From assembly GCF_004337365.2 (NCBI RefSeq), contig NZ_CP044016.1, positions 4,135,507-4,199,506 on the forward strand: a stretch of 64,000 nucleotides of DNA, in the 5' to 3' direction. The notes beneath the pieces are model-generated. The model was not told the origin of the DNA. It saw only the letters and a list, made by a program, of their open reading frames with translations, and did no database searches. The DNA is from Rhizosphaericola mali. GTDB taxonomy: Bacteria; Bacteroidota; Bacteroidia; Chitinophagales; Chitinophagaceae. The position numbers were made by a program, and so were the translations under genes. Below are positions 8,836 through 16,701 of this stretch, one piece after another. Within the stretch, counting starts at the first letter, position 1. Each line of letters begins with the position of its first letter.

Positions 8836-8889
8836 AGAATGCTTCACTTCGTATGTAATGACGTCATTACATACGAAGTGAAGCATTCT
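8836..8889. repeat. 54-nt perfect palindrome between convergent genes
   Basis: Left arm 8836-8862 is the exact reverse complement of right arm 8863-8888 plus 8889, 27 bp with no mismatches and no spacer; the centre is GAC|GTC. It lies 5 bp after the membrane-protein stop and 18 bp before the etfA stop. A T-run (8901-8907) follows only after 11 bp. It may end transcripts from both sides or bind a dimeric protein. Confidence 0.9.
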
Positions 8890-8907
8890 CAAGTATAGAA
8901 TATTTTT

Positions 8908-9864
8908 TTAATTCAAATTATTGACCGCTGCAGTTAAGCGAGGTAATATTTCAAATACATCTCCGACGATACCATAATCTGCCGCTTTGAAGAATGGCGC
9001 TTCAGGATCATTATTGATAACGACGATTACTTTACTTCTATTTACACCACCCAAATGTTGAATCGCACCTGAAATGCCAGCCGCAATATATAAATTAGGC
9101 GCAATTTGTTTACCAGTTTGACCTACGTGCTCGTGATGAGGACGCCATCCACTATCAGAAACGGGGCGACTGCAAGCCAAACCTGCATGCAAACTATGCG
9201 CTAAATCTTCTACTATTTTCCAATTTTCTGGACCTTTCAATCCGCGTCCACCACTTACGACGATAGACGCTTCGCTTAATGGAATTTCTCCTTTGACTAT
9301 ATCTACAGATTGAATGGTAACTTTTGATGCTTCCAAATTCAAACTTACTGCTTCTACATTGGCAGTCGCATCACTTGTTTTTACTTCAAAACTATTGCTT
9401 GATATAGAAATTACTTTAACCGCAGTATTGATTTTATACCATGCGAATGCTTTACCAGAATATACGGCTTTTTTCACTGAAAATCCATTTTCCAATTTTG
9501 GAAGACCGATCGCATTAGAAACGAAACCTGCTTTTAATTTGGCAGATAATCTTGGTGCAACACTATTAGAAAGGGTACCATCAGGGAAAACAATCGTATC
9601 GATATTTTTTTCAGTTACAAATTGTGCGATTGCAGCAGTTAAGGCTTGATTGTCTGCAGTATTGAAACCTGCATTGATGTCTTGAAAAATAGAACTAACG
9701 CCATATTTTCCCAAATCAGAAAGATTGTCCTCTACAGTTCCCAATATTAATGCGCTTACTTCCGTACCCAACGCATTGGCAAGTGCCGCGCTATACGCTA
9801 AAAGTTCGCCAGTAGATTTTTTTATTTGACCTTGTCCGTGGTCGATGATTGCTAATACAGACAT
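8908..9864 (-). CDS. etfA: Electron transfer flavoprotein subunit alpha
   Basis: The 318-residue protein carries the FAD-binding C-terminal domain: VVSGGRGLKGPENW, then LGCSRPVSDSGW-like ACSRPVSDSGWRPHHEHVGQTG, YIAAGISGAIQHLGG and INNDPEAPFFKAADYGIVGD. With EtfB it forms a soluble heterodimer that takes electrons from acyl-CoA dehydrogenases and passes them to the quinone pool through an ETF:quinone oxidoreductase not seen here. It is downstream of etfB with a 50-bp gap, in one leftward unit that probably ends at the palindrome. Confidence 0.97.
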   Translation of the reverse strand: MSVLAIIDHGQGQIKKSTGELLAYSAALANALGTEVSALILGTVEDNLSDLGKYGVSSIFQDINAGFNTADNQALTAAIAQFVTEKNIDTIVFPDGTLSNSVAPRLSAKLKAGFVSNAIGLPKLENGFSVKKAVYSGKAFAWYKINTAVKVISISSNSFEVKTSDATANVEAVSLNLEASKVTIQSVDIVKGEIPLSEASIVVSGGRGLKGPENWKIVEDLAHSLHAGLACSRPVSDSGWRPHHEHVGQTGKQIAPNLYIAAGISGAIQHLGGVNRSKVIVVINNDPEAPFFKAADYGIVGDVFEILPRLTAAVNNLN

Positions 9865-9914
9865 GTTGATAATATATTAAAGAGCGGATGCTCCGGATGT
9901 TCAATAAAATTTAA

Positions 9915-10658
9915 TTACAATACTTTTTCTACTTCGTGAAGGATTTTGATCAAATCCGCTTCTTGACCTGCTTCGAATAACTTCACGCCGTCTTTTGCTG
10001 CCGGCAATTCGAATGATTCGATCGTTGTGAAAGATTCTGTCGCTGTTGGTTCGACCACTTTTAGAGGTTTGGAACGCGCACCCATGATGCCACGCATATT
10101 TGGAATTCTTTGTTCGGCCATACCTTTTGTACATCCAATTACAAATGGAGTCGCTACTGCATCTTTTTCTTCACCACCTTCGATTTCACGTGTGATTGTT
10201 GCGTTATTCCCTTCCAATTCTAATTTGGTCGCCAAAGGCAAATAAGGTAATTGTAATAATTCCGCTAAAATAGCGCCGACAGATCCGCCGTTAAAATCAA
10301 TGGATTCTTTTCCCGTAAAAATAATATCGTAAGCGCCGGCTTGTGCGACGTTCGCAATTTCATTCGCAATTGTAAATGCATCTTTTGCTTCGCTATTTAT
10401 ACGAATCGCTTCATCGCCACCCAATGCCAATGCTTTACGTAAAATCGGATCAGATCCAGCATTGCCTACCGTTAAAATGTGTACGATCGTTGCGGGATCT
10501 TTTTCTTTTATTTCAATTGCTCTCACCAAAGAATACCATTCGTCATAAGGATTGATAATCCATTGTGTCGAAGACTCATCAGGCTGCGTATTATTTTCTT
10601 TGAAAGTAATTTTAGAAGTCGTGTCTGGCGTTTTGGATATTGCCACTAGAATTTTCAT
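9915..10658 (-). CDS. etfB: Electron transfer flavoprotein subunit beta
   Basis: The 247-residue protein starts MKILVAISKTPDTT, the usual ETF-beta N terminus; the longer frame to 10712 overlaps the promoter box and is rejected. It contains INPYDEWYSLVRAIEIKE, DIIFTGKESIDFNGGSVG and the AMP-binding-type region EGGEEKDAVATPFVIGC. It pairs with EtfA in beta-oxidation and amino-acid oxidation. A short hairpin (10687-10707) lies in the leader. Confidence 0.96.
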   Translation of the reverse strand: MKILVAISKTPDTTSKITFKENNTQPDESSTQWIINPYDEWYSLVRAIEIKEKDPATIVHILTVGNAGSDPILRKALALGGDEAIRINSEAKDAFTIANEIANVAQAGAYDIIFTGKESIDFNGGSVGAILAELLQLPYLPLATKLELEGNNATITREIEGGEEKDAVATPFVIGCTKGMAEQRIPNMRGIMGARSKPLKVVEPTATESFTTIESFELPAAKDGVKLFEAGQEADLIKILHEVEKVL

Positions 10659-10709
10659 TCTTAATTGTTTTAAAATGTAACGAGATGTCCTTGTGTGTTG
10701 TAAGGACGC

Positions 10710-10717
10710 CAAATATA
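10710..10717 (-). promoter_or_regulatory. Bacteroidota -7 box for etfBA
   Basis: Read on the minus strand the bases are TATATTTG, a match to TAnnTTTG, 51 bp upstream of the etfB start. No clear -33 element is seen. Confidence 0.5.
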
Positions 10718-10762
10718 AATCAAATACAAGGAAAGTCTATATCGAAATTGGGAATTTTTCAC

Positions 10763-10796
10763 AAAAAAATACTCCAGAAATAGAAATAACTGGAGT
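10763..10796 (-). terminator. Rho-independent terminator of the peroxiredoxin-like gene
   Basis: On the minus strand a 7-bp stem (10796-10790 with 10777-10771, ACTCCAG/CTGGAGT) is followed by A then seven T. It lies about 108 bp after the stop of the 10904-11566 gene. The 10797-10903 stretch between them holds nothing I can assign. Confidence 0.75.
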
Positions 10797-10903
10797 CGAA
10801 ATGTATGTAATGTAAGAGAGTATTATTTTCTAGACAGCACGCTTCCTCTAGGACCTATAAAGTCCGATTTTGCGGGGAAATGTAATATTGTCTTGGAATA
10901 TTT

Positions 10904-11566
10904 TTACGAGATCACTTTTCTAAGTTGTGCAGAGAAGTTTGTAGATGCGGCCTGATATACGCTTGTCAAAAGATTTCTGACAAATGCATGTGACGAAAAA
11001 TCTTTGTTAGTTGTTTTTAGAGAATAATCAATATAGTGATATATAACTGTACTTTTTAGATCAATTACATAAAATGCTGGTAGTGGAAGGTTTTCCTCTA
11101 CGCCTGACAACCAATCAGATAGATCGTTTTCTGTATCATATAAGCCAAATAGTTCTGCAATGAGATTTTCTTTGTCTTCGTAAATATTTAACTCTTTTTC
11201 ACTTCTTATTTTGAAGGAAAAATCTTTTTTACTGCCATTCGTGATTAATAGCAACTGTCCGCCCATCACTTGTACATCTGCTTCCAAACCTTTCCATATT
11301 GAAATGTCTTCAATTTTTTTGGTTGCATTGACAAATGCAACTACAAGAGGCTTAGAAGAATCCAAAAAATCTTGAAATTGAATGTCTTTTGGAAAATCTT
11401 TGATTTCAGATTTTAGACTGATAAATGCATCTTTTGCAAAATGAATTTGTGGTAAAGCGTCTTTCGATAATAATGGAAAAAAATTGTAGTTAGAAGATGT
11501 CAAACTACTGTGGTGTCCCAGTACTGGGTGCAACGACTGTTGCGCATTTGCGAAATTGGTAGACAT
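10904..11566 (-). CDS. Cysteine-free thioredoxin-fold (peroxiredoxin-like) protein
   Basis: The 220-residue protein has the layout of an AhpC/TSA-type thioredoxin fold: SKPLVVAFVNATKK where peroxiredoxins carry the beta strand before the catalytic Cys, a middle stretch QLLLITNGS, ELFGLYD, and then LPAFYVIDLKSTVIYHYID, the usual strand pair after the cis-proline. There is no cysteine anywhere in it, so it cannot act as a thiol peroxidase. It has no signal peptide. It is transcribed alone from a strong promoter with a leader of about 140 nt. A structural or binding role is possible, and the fold assignment itself is inferred from pattern only. Confidence 0.55.
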   Translation of the reverse strand: MSTNFANAQQSLHPVLGHHSSLTSSNYNFFPLLSKDALPQIHFAKDAFISLKSEIKDFPKDIQFQDFLDSSKPLVVAFVNATKKIEDISIWKGLEADVQVMGGQLLLITNGSKKDFSFKIRSEKELNIYEDKENLIAELFGLYDTENDLSDWLSGVEENLPLPAFYVIDLKSTVIYHYIDYSLKTTNKDFSSHAFVRNLLTSVYQAASTNFSAQLRKVIS

Positions 11567-11896
11567 AATAAATTGAATTTAGATTGTCAGGATTTTTTTT
11601 TCCTGGTGAAAATTGTTAAGTATATAAAAGGATTGAAGCTAGTATTAGCAGCAACAACAATAACACATTCGCATATGTGTATAGAATAAGTATGATTTAT
11701 TTCCTTTCATAGTGCAAACATAAAACTGCATTATTAATCTACCAAATTTATAGACTAATAAATTTAATTTTTTTTCAAAAAAAGGAAAATTTAGATAACG
11801 TTCAGACTAAAATTGTGTTATATCCTTGCAGATAGCGTTCTATTTCAAAGGAAAGAACTAAATTGCGCATCATCTTATTTTAAACAATTAATAGTT
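11567..11896. other. Divergent intergenic region between the peroxiredoxin-like gene and gnd
   Basis: This 330-bp AT-rich stretch holds the leftward promoter at 11715-11746, the ~140-nt leader of the leftward gene (with a 6-bp hairpin ACACAT/ATGTGT at 11663-11680), and a near-consensus box TATCCTTG at 11821-11828 that may serve gnd. No further ORF is supported. Confidence 0.6.
11715..11746 (-). promoter_or_regulatory. Full Bacteroidota promoter (TTTG-N20-TATGTTTG) for the peroxiredoxin-like gene
   Basis: On the minus strand TTTG at 11746-11743 is followed by 20 bp and TATGTTTG at 11722-11715. Both elements and the spacing fit the -33/-7 consensus. Transcription should start near 11708. Confidence 0.75.
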
Positions 11897-13309
11897 ATGA
11901 GTCAGAAATTTGATTTTGGCATGGTAGGTCTGGGCGTTATGGGCCGCAACTTATTATACAATATGGCGGATAACGGTTTCAGTGTTATCGGTTTTGATTT
12001 AGACGCGGAGAAAGGTAAAGAGTTGGAAAACGGTGCAACTCCAGGTACTACAGTGAAAGGTGTTACGACTTGGGAAGAATTTGTTAGCGACTTGGCTACT
12101 CCTAGAAAAATAACGATGCTTGTCCCTGCAGGTAAACCTGTAGATTCTGTTATAGAAAGCCTTTTGCCTTTGTTGGAAAAAGGTGATATCATTATTGATG
12201 GTGGTAATTCTCATTATGTTGATACAGTACGTCGTGTGAAATATCTTGAACCAAAAGGTATCCATTTCATGGGAATGGGTGTATCTGGTGGTGAAAGTGG
12301 TGCGCGTCGTGGCCCTAGTATCATGCCAGGTGGTGATAAAGAAGCTTTTGAAGTCATCAAACCATTATTGGAAGCAGTTTCTGCTAAAGTAAACGGTGAT
12401 CCTTGTACTGCATACATGGGTAAAGATGCTGCTGGTCACTATGTGAAAATGGTGCACAATGGTATTGAATACGCTATCATGCAATTGATTAGTGAAATCT
12501 ATGATTTATTGCATCGTGGATTGGGCGTTACAAATGACGAATTATATGAAATCTTCAAAGAATGGAACGAAGGCGAATTGAGTTCTTTCTTAGTAGAAAT
12601 CACTCGTGATATTTTCAAACAAAAAGATCCAGAAACTGGTGGCTATTTAGTTGATTATATTTTGGATAAAGCCGGTGCGAAAGGTACGGGTAAATGGACT
12701 TCTCAAGATGCAATGGATTCTGGCGTATCTATTCCTACAATTGACATCGCGGTTTCTTTGAGAACCATTTCTGCATACAAAGAAGAAAGAGCACAAGCTG
12801 CTAAATTATATGCTACTTCTCACACTCCTCTAAGTGTGGATAAGGCTGAATTTATCAAACAAGCTGGTGAAGCATTGTTCTTCGCAGTAATCATCAGTTA
12901 TGCACAAGGTCTTGCTTTATTAGTTAAAGCTTCTCAAGAATTGAGCATGGATATTCCTTTGAAAGATGTAGTTAAAATCTGGAGAGGTGGTTGTATCATC
13001 CGCTCTACCTTGTTAGAACAATATTATCAAGCATATTCTAAAAATCCAACATTGCCTAACATCTTGTTGGACGAAGATATCGCTGCATTGGCAAAATCAA
13101 AAGTTGCTAGTTTACGTGAAGTAGTTGCTCAAGCAGCGAAAAGCAGCATCGCCGCAGGTGGTTTGCAAACTGCATTGGCTTATTTCGATGCATACACAAC
13201 CGATCGTATGCCAACGAATTTGATCCAAGCGCAAAGAGATTTCTTCGGTTCTCATACTTATCAAAGAATTGATAAAGAAGGAACTTTCCATACACAATGG
13301 GGCAAATAA
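11897..13309 (+). CDS. gnd: 6-phosphogluconate dehydrogenase, decarboxylating
   Basis: The 470-residue enzyme oxidises 6-phosphogluconate to ribulose 5-phosphate and CO2 with NADP. Visible motifs are the Rossmann start FGMVGLGVMGRNL, IIDGGNSHYVDT, GMGVSGGESGARRGPSIMPGG (substrate-binding and catalytic segment) and KMVHNGIEYAIMQ with the catalytic Lys. The length equals that of the canonical dimeric enzyme. The start MSQKFDFG at 11897 is preferred over an upstream codon at 11813, which adds 28 unrelated residues. It leads the gnd-zwf-pgl cluster. Confidence 0.97.
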   Translation: MSQKFDFGMVGLGVMGRNLLYNMADNGFSVIGFDLDAEKGKELENGATPGTTVKGVTTWEEFVSDLATPRKITMLVPAGKPVDSVIESLLPLLEKGDIIIDGGNSHYVDTVRRVKYLEPKGIHFMGMGVSGGESGARRGPSIMPGGDKEAFEVIKPLLEAVSAKVNGDPCTAYMGKDAAGHYVKMVHNGIEYAIMQLISEIYDLLHRGLGVTNDELYEIFKEWNEGELSSFLVEITRDIFKQKDPETGGYLVDYILDKAGAKGTGKWTSQDAMDSGVSIPTIDIAVSLRTISAYKEERAQAAKLYATSHTPLSVDKAEFIKQAGEALFFAVIISYAQGLALLVKASQELSMDIPLKDVVKIWRGGCIIRSTLLEQYYQAYSKNPTLPNILLDEDIAALAKSKVASLREVVAQAAKSSIAAGGLQTALAYFDAYTTDRMPTNLIQAQRDFFGSHTYQRIDKEGTFHTQWGK

Positions 13310-13315
13310 TATATT

Positions 13316-13346
13316 GAAACGGCTGTGAAGCCGTTTCTCATTTTTT
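13316..13346 (+). terminator. Terminator-like hairpin between gnd and zwf
   Basis: A 9-bp stem (GAAACGGCT at 13316-13324 with AGCCGTTTC at 13329-13337) and a GTGA loop are followed by TCA and six T. Only 12 bp separate it from the zwf start, so it either uncouples or attenuates zwf expression. Confidence 0.8.
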
Positions 13347-13358
13347 AAAAAGAATAAC

Positions 13359-14894
13359 ATGGCTTCAAAAGTTATTAAAAAGACCAACCCAACCATCGTG
13401 TTCATTTTCGGTGGTAGCGGTGACTTAAACCATAGAAAATTAACTCCAGCATTGTACAATTTGTACGTTGATGGATTTTTAAACGATCAATTTAAAGTGT
13501 ATGGCTTGGGTCGTACAGATTATACGGATAAAAAATATCGCGATCACCTTTTGGAAGGTATTCAATTATTTTCCAGAAGAAAAGATGACGGTAAAGGACC
13601 TTGGAAAGAATTTTCTGAAAAAGTTCATTATCTAAAAATGGATGCTGGCGCAGGTACTGCGGAAGAGTATTCTATTTTGGATAAAGCCATTCAAGAAACG
13701 GAAAAAGAATGGAAAGTTGAGGCAGATGTGCTTTATTATTTGTCCGTAGGACCCAACTTATTCCCAATTATTGCAAAAGGAATCAGCACGATCAAATCTT
13801 CTCATAAAGAAGATAAAACAAGAATCGTTATCGAAAAACCATTCGGTCATGATCTTCAAACCGCTATGGATTTGAATAAATTGTTAGCTGGCTTATTCCA
13901 AGAAGATCAGATCTATCGTATCGATCACTATTTGGGTAAAGAAACTGTTCAAAATATCTTGGCTTTACGTTTTGCCAATACTTTATTTGAACCAATCTGG
14001 AATAATAAATATATCGATCACGTACAAATCACAGCTGCAGAAACCGTTGGTGTAGAAGATCGTGGTGGATATTATGATACATCCGGTGCATTACGTGATA
14101 TGATTCAAAATCACATTTTGCAAGTATTATGTATGGTTGCAATGGAAGCGCCGGTTTCTTTTGATGCGAACGAAATTCGTAACAAAAAGACGGACGTTTT
14201 GAAAGCAATCAAACGCTATACAAACGAAGAAGTAAAAGAAAATGTAGTTCGTGGTCAATACGGCGCAGGTTGGATGAAAGGTTCCAAAGTAAATGCTTAC
14301 AGAGAAGAAAAAGGTGTAGATCCTAATTCTGCTACGGAAACATATGCTGCGGTGAAATTCCAAATCGACAACTGGCGTTGGCAAGGAGTTCCTTTTTATG
14401 TAAGAAGTGGTAAATATTTAGCGGAAAAAACAACGTTGATTACTATTCATTTCAAACAAGCTCCTAATTATGCCTTCCCTGCGGAAGCGGTAGATGCTTG
14501 GAGACCTAACCGTCTAACATTGACTATCCAACCAGAAAATGATGTTCGTTTGTTATTCCAGGCAAAAAGACCGGGTCAAACGATGTCTTTGAATCCTGTA
14601 GAAATGGTTTTCAATTATGCGGATGCCTATAACGAACCACAACCAGAAGCATACGAAACATTACTTTTAGATGCAATGATGGGTAACTCTACACAGTTCA
14701 TGCGTAATGATCAAGTAGAAATTGCATGGAAAGTTGTAATGCCAATTTTGGATTCTTGGAATTCCAAAGTGCCGGTAAGTTTTCCTAACTATTCTCCAGG
14801 AAGTTGGGGACCAGAAGAAGCAGATGCTTTGATCGCTAAAGACGGAAGATCTTGGACCAATTCTCCTACGAAAAGTTCTAAGGATAAATTATAA
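13359..14894 (+). CDS. zwf: Glucose-6-phosphate 1-dehydrogenase
   Basis: The 511-residue enzyme oxidises glucose 6-phosphate to 6-phosphogluconolactone. The N-terminal nucleotide-binding segment is FGGSGDLNHRKLTPALYNLY; the active-site peptide is RIDHYLGKETVQNIL with the catalytic His-Lys pair; EKPFGHD and PFYVRSGKYL are also typical. The terminator-like hairpin on each side suggests it can be expressed at a level different from gnd and pgl. Confidence 0.97.
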   Translation: MASKVIKKTNPTIVFIFGGSGDLNHRKLTPALYNLYVDGFLNDQFKVYGLGRTDYTDKKYRDHLLEGIQLFSRRKDDGKGPWKEFSEKVHYLKMDAGAGTAEEYSILDKAIQETEKEWKVEADVLYYLSVGPNLFPIIAKGISTIKSSHKEDKTRIVIEKPFGHDLQTAMDLNKLLAGLFQEDQIYRIDHYLGKETVQNILALRFANTLFEPIWNNKYIDHVQITAAETVGVEDRGGYYDTSGALRDMIQNHILQVLCMVAMEAPVSFDANEIRNKKTDVLKAIKRYTNEEVKENVVRGQYGAGWMKGSKVNAYREEKGVDPNSATETYAAVKFQIDNWRWQGVPFYVRSGKYLAEKTTLITIHFKQAPNYAFPAEAVDAWRPNRLTLTIQPENDVRLLFQAKRPGQTMSLNPVEMVFNYADAYNEPQPEAYETLLLDAMMGNSTQFMRNDQVEIAWKVVMPILDSWNSKVPVSFPNYSPGSWGPEEADALIAKDGRSWTNSPTKSSKDKL

Positions 14895-14919
14895 TCATCG
14901 TTCTTTATAGATATTATGC

Positions 14920-14967
14920 AAAACCCTGTAAAGCTTGTATTTAAAGCAAATACAGGGTTTTATTTTT
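14920..14967 (+). terminator. Terminator-like hairpin between zwf and pgl
   Basis: An 11-bp stem (14920-14930 with 14951-14961, core CCCTGTA/TACAGGG) encloses a 20-nt loop and is followed by TTTTATTTTT. The next gene starts 21 bp later. Confidence 0.8.
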
Positions 14968-14987
14968 CAATTTTAAAGTAAGATTTT

Positions 14988-15713
14988 ATGAATATTCAAG
15001 TATCAAAAGATATAAAAGGATTGAGTGAAGATTTTGCAAAATGGTTGGTGGCTTATTCCAATGACGTTTTGGAAAAACAAGATATTTTTACCATCGCCTT
15101 ATCTGGTGGTAGCACGCCAAAGCTTTTACATGAACTGCTTGCGCAAGAGCCTTACAAAAGTCAAATTGATTGGAGTAAATGGCATTTTTTCATGGGAGAT
15201 GAAAGATTTGTACCAATTACAGATGATCGTAGCAATGCAAAAATGGCTTACGAAACTTTGTTAAATCATGTACCTGTAAAAACAGAACAAATTCACTTTT
15301 ACATCACGGAAAATATCAAACCAGAAGAATCTTCTAAAGTATATGAAGCGCTTTTGAAAGAATATTTTGCCGGAAAAGAAACGGGTTTGGATTTGGTAAT
15401 TTTGGGTATGGGAGATGATGGTCATACGCTTTCCCTTTTCCCAGGTCAACCAATTATCCATGAAACAGAAAAATGGGTAGATAGTTTTTGGCTAGAAGCG
15501 CAGGATATGTACAGAATTACCATGACGCATCCAGTGGCAAATCATGCAGCGAGAGTGGCGTTTTTGGTTTCTGGTGAAAAGAAAATTCCTGCATTGAAAG
15601 AGGTTATTAAAGGTGCTTACAATCCAGACAAATATCCATCTCAAATTATCCAACCAAATCCTGGTGAATTATTTTGGTTTATTGATGAGGCAGCAGCAGC
15701 AGGGTTGAAATAA
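14988..15713 (+). CDS. pgl: 6-phosphogluconolactonase (DevB type)
   Basis: The 241-residue protein hydrolyses 6-phosphogluconolactone to 6-phosphogluconate, the middle step between Zwf and Gnd. It shows FTIALSGGSTPKLLHELL (phosphate binding, sugar-phosphate isomerase-like), FFMGDERFVP and LGMGDDGHTLSLFPGQP. It completes the oxidative pentose phosphate branch, which yields NADPH and pentose phosphates. Confidence 0.95.
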   Translation: MNIQVSKDIKGLSEDFAKWLVAYSNDVLEKQDIFTIALSGGSTPKLLHELLAQEPYKSQIDWSKWHFFMGDERFVPITDDRSNAKMAYETLLNHVPVKTEQIHFYITENIKPEESSKVYEALLKEYFAGKETGLDLVILGMGDDGHTLSLFPGQPIIHETEKWVDSFWLEAQDMYRITMTHPVANHAARVAFLVSGEKKIPALKEVIKGAYNPDKYPSQIIQPNPGELFWFIDEAAAAGLK

Positions 15714-15736
15714 AATTTATTAAGCGAAAGATTGAC

Positions 15737-16696
15737 ATGGATTTTCAAAATGCCAAGTGGCAAGAATTTGCCAACAGACTTCAGAAAATATACAAACATA
15801 GAAGTAAAACTGCTCGAAGACAACAGATCTCTTGTTATCGGATTTATGACAATGATCTACCAAGTTTTCCATTTGTGATAGAAATCTATGGGGCAAATGC
15901 TTATGTTGCGGAATATCATCGTAATCACGGCATGGACGAAGCGACACATGAGGATTGGTTGAGTGATTGCATTCAATTAATTGCGCAGGTATTGGAAATG
16001 CAAGAGGAAAATGTGTACGTACGCCAACGTAAAAGAATGACACATCGCAATGAAAGTCAATATCAAAAATTGAATTACGATGGGGATGATTTTGATGTAC
16101 AAGAAGGGGGGTTAAATTTTATCGTCAATCTTTCGCAATATTTGGATACGGGTTTATTTTTAGATCATCGCGTAACCCGAAATATGGTGCACAATATGTC
16201 CAAAGACAAACGTGTACTTAATTTGTTCTGCTATACAAGTTCTTTTTCGGTCTATGCTGCAGCTGGTGGAGCAAGCGAGGTTGTTTCGGTAGATTTATCC
16301 AAAACCTATTTGAGTTGGTCCGAAAGGAATTTCAAATTGAATGATTTAGATAATGACTCCAAATACAAATTTATCCACCAGGACGTAATGCAATATCTAA
16401 AAACCTTGGGACCTGATAGTTTTGATATTATCGTTTTGGATCCTCCCACATTCAGCAATAGTAAGAGAATGAAGGATATTTTGGATATCCAAAGAGATCA
16501 TGCAGAATTAATCAATGATGCTTTACGTGCACTAGGAAAAGATGGCGTTTTAATATTCAGTACCAATTCACGCAAATTTGAATTGGAACAAGATGCAATT
16601 GTTGGTGCAAGTAGCATAAAAGACATCACCAAATTGACCACTCCATTTGATTTTGAAGGCAAATTATTCAGATGGTGCTATGAGATTAAAAAGTAG
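15737..16696 (+). CDS. RlmK-like 23S rRNA (guanine-N7) methyltransferase
   Basis: The 319-residue class I SAM methyltransferase resembles the C-terminal half of E. coli RlmL (RlmK, m7G2069). QYLDTGLFLDHRVTRNM leads into VLNLFCYTSSFSVYAAAGGA (SAM motif I), VVSVDLSKTYLSWSERNF (motif II) and IVLDPPTFSNSKRM (catalytic motif IV). It lacks the N-terminal THUMP plus RlmL module, so it is a stand-alone RlmK-type enzyme. It starts 23 bp after pgl and is probably read from the same transcript. RlmI (m5C1962) is a related alternative. Confidence 0.85.
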   Translation: MDFQNAKWQEFANRLQKIYKHRSKTARRQQISCYRIYDNDLPSFPFVIEIYGANAYVAEYHRNHGMDEATHEDWLSDCIQLIAQVLEMQEENVYVRQRKRMTHRNESQYQKLNYDGDDFDVQEGGLNFIVNLSQYLDTGLFLDHRVTRNMVHNMSKDKRVLNLFCYTSSFSVYAAAGGASEVVSVDLSKTYLSWSERNFKLNDLDNDSKYKFIHQDVMQYLKTLGPDSFDIIVLDPPTFSNSKRMKDILDIQRDHAELINDALRALGKDGVLIFSTNSRKFELEQDAIVGASSIKDITKLTTPFDFEGKLFRWCYEIKK

Positions 16697-16701
16697 GTTT
16701 A

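Noticed and set aside
9314-9649. 111-codon ORF antisense to etfA
   Set aside because: It mirrors a well-supported conserved gene and has no independent signals.
13112-13459. 115-codon minus ORF spanning the gnd-zwf junction
   Set aside because: It covers the coding ends of two conserved genes and the terminator; no ribosome-binding site or family pattern.
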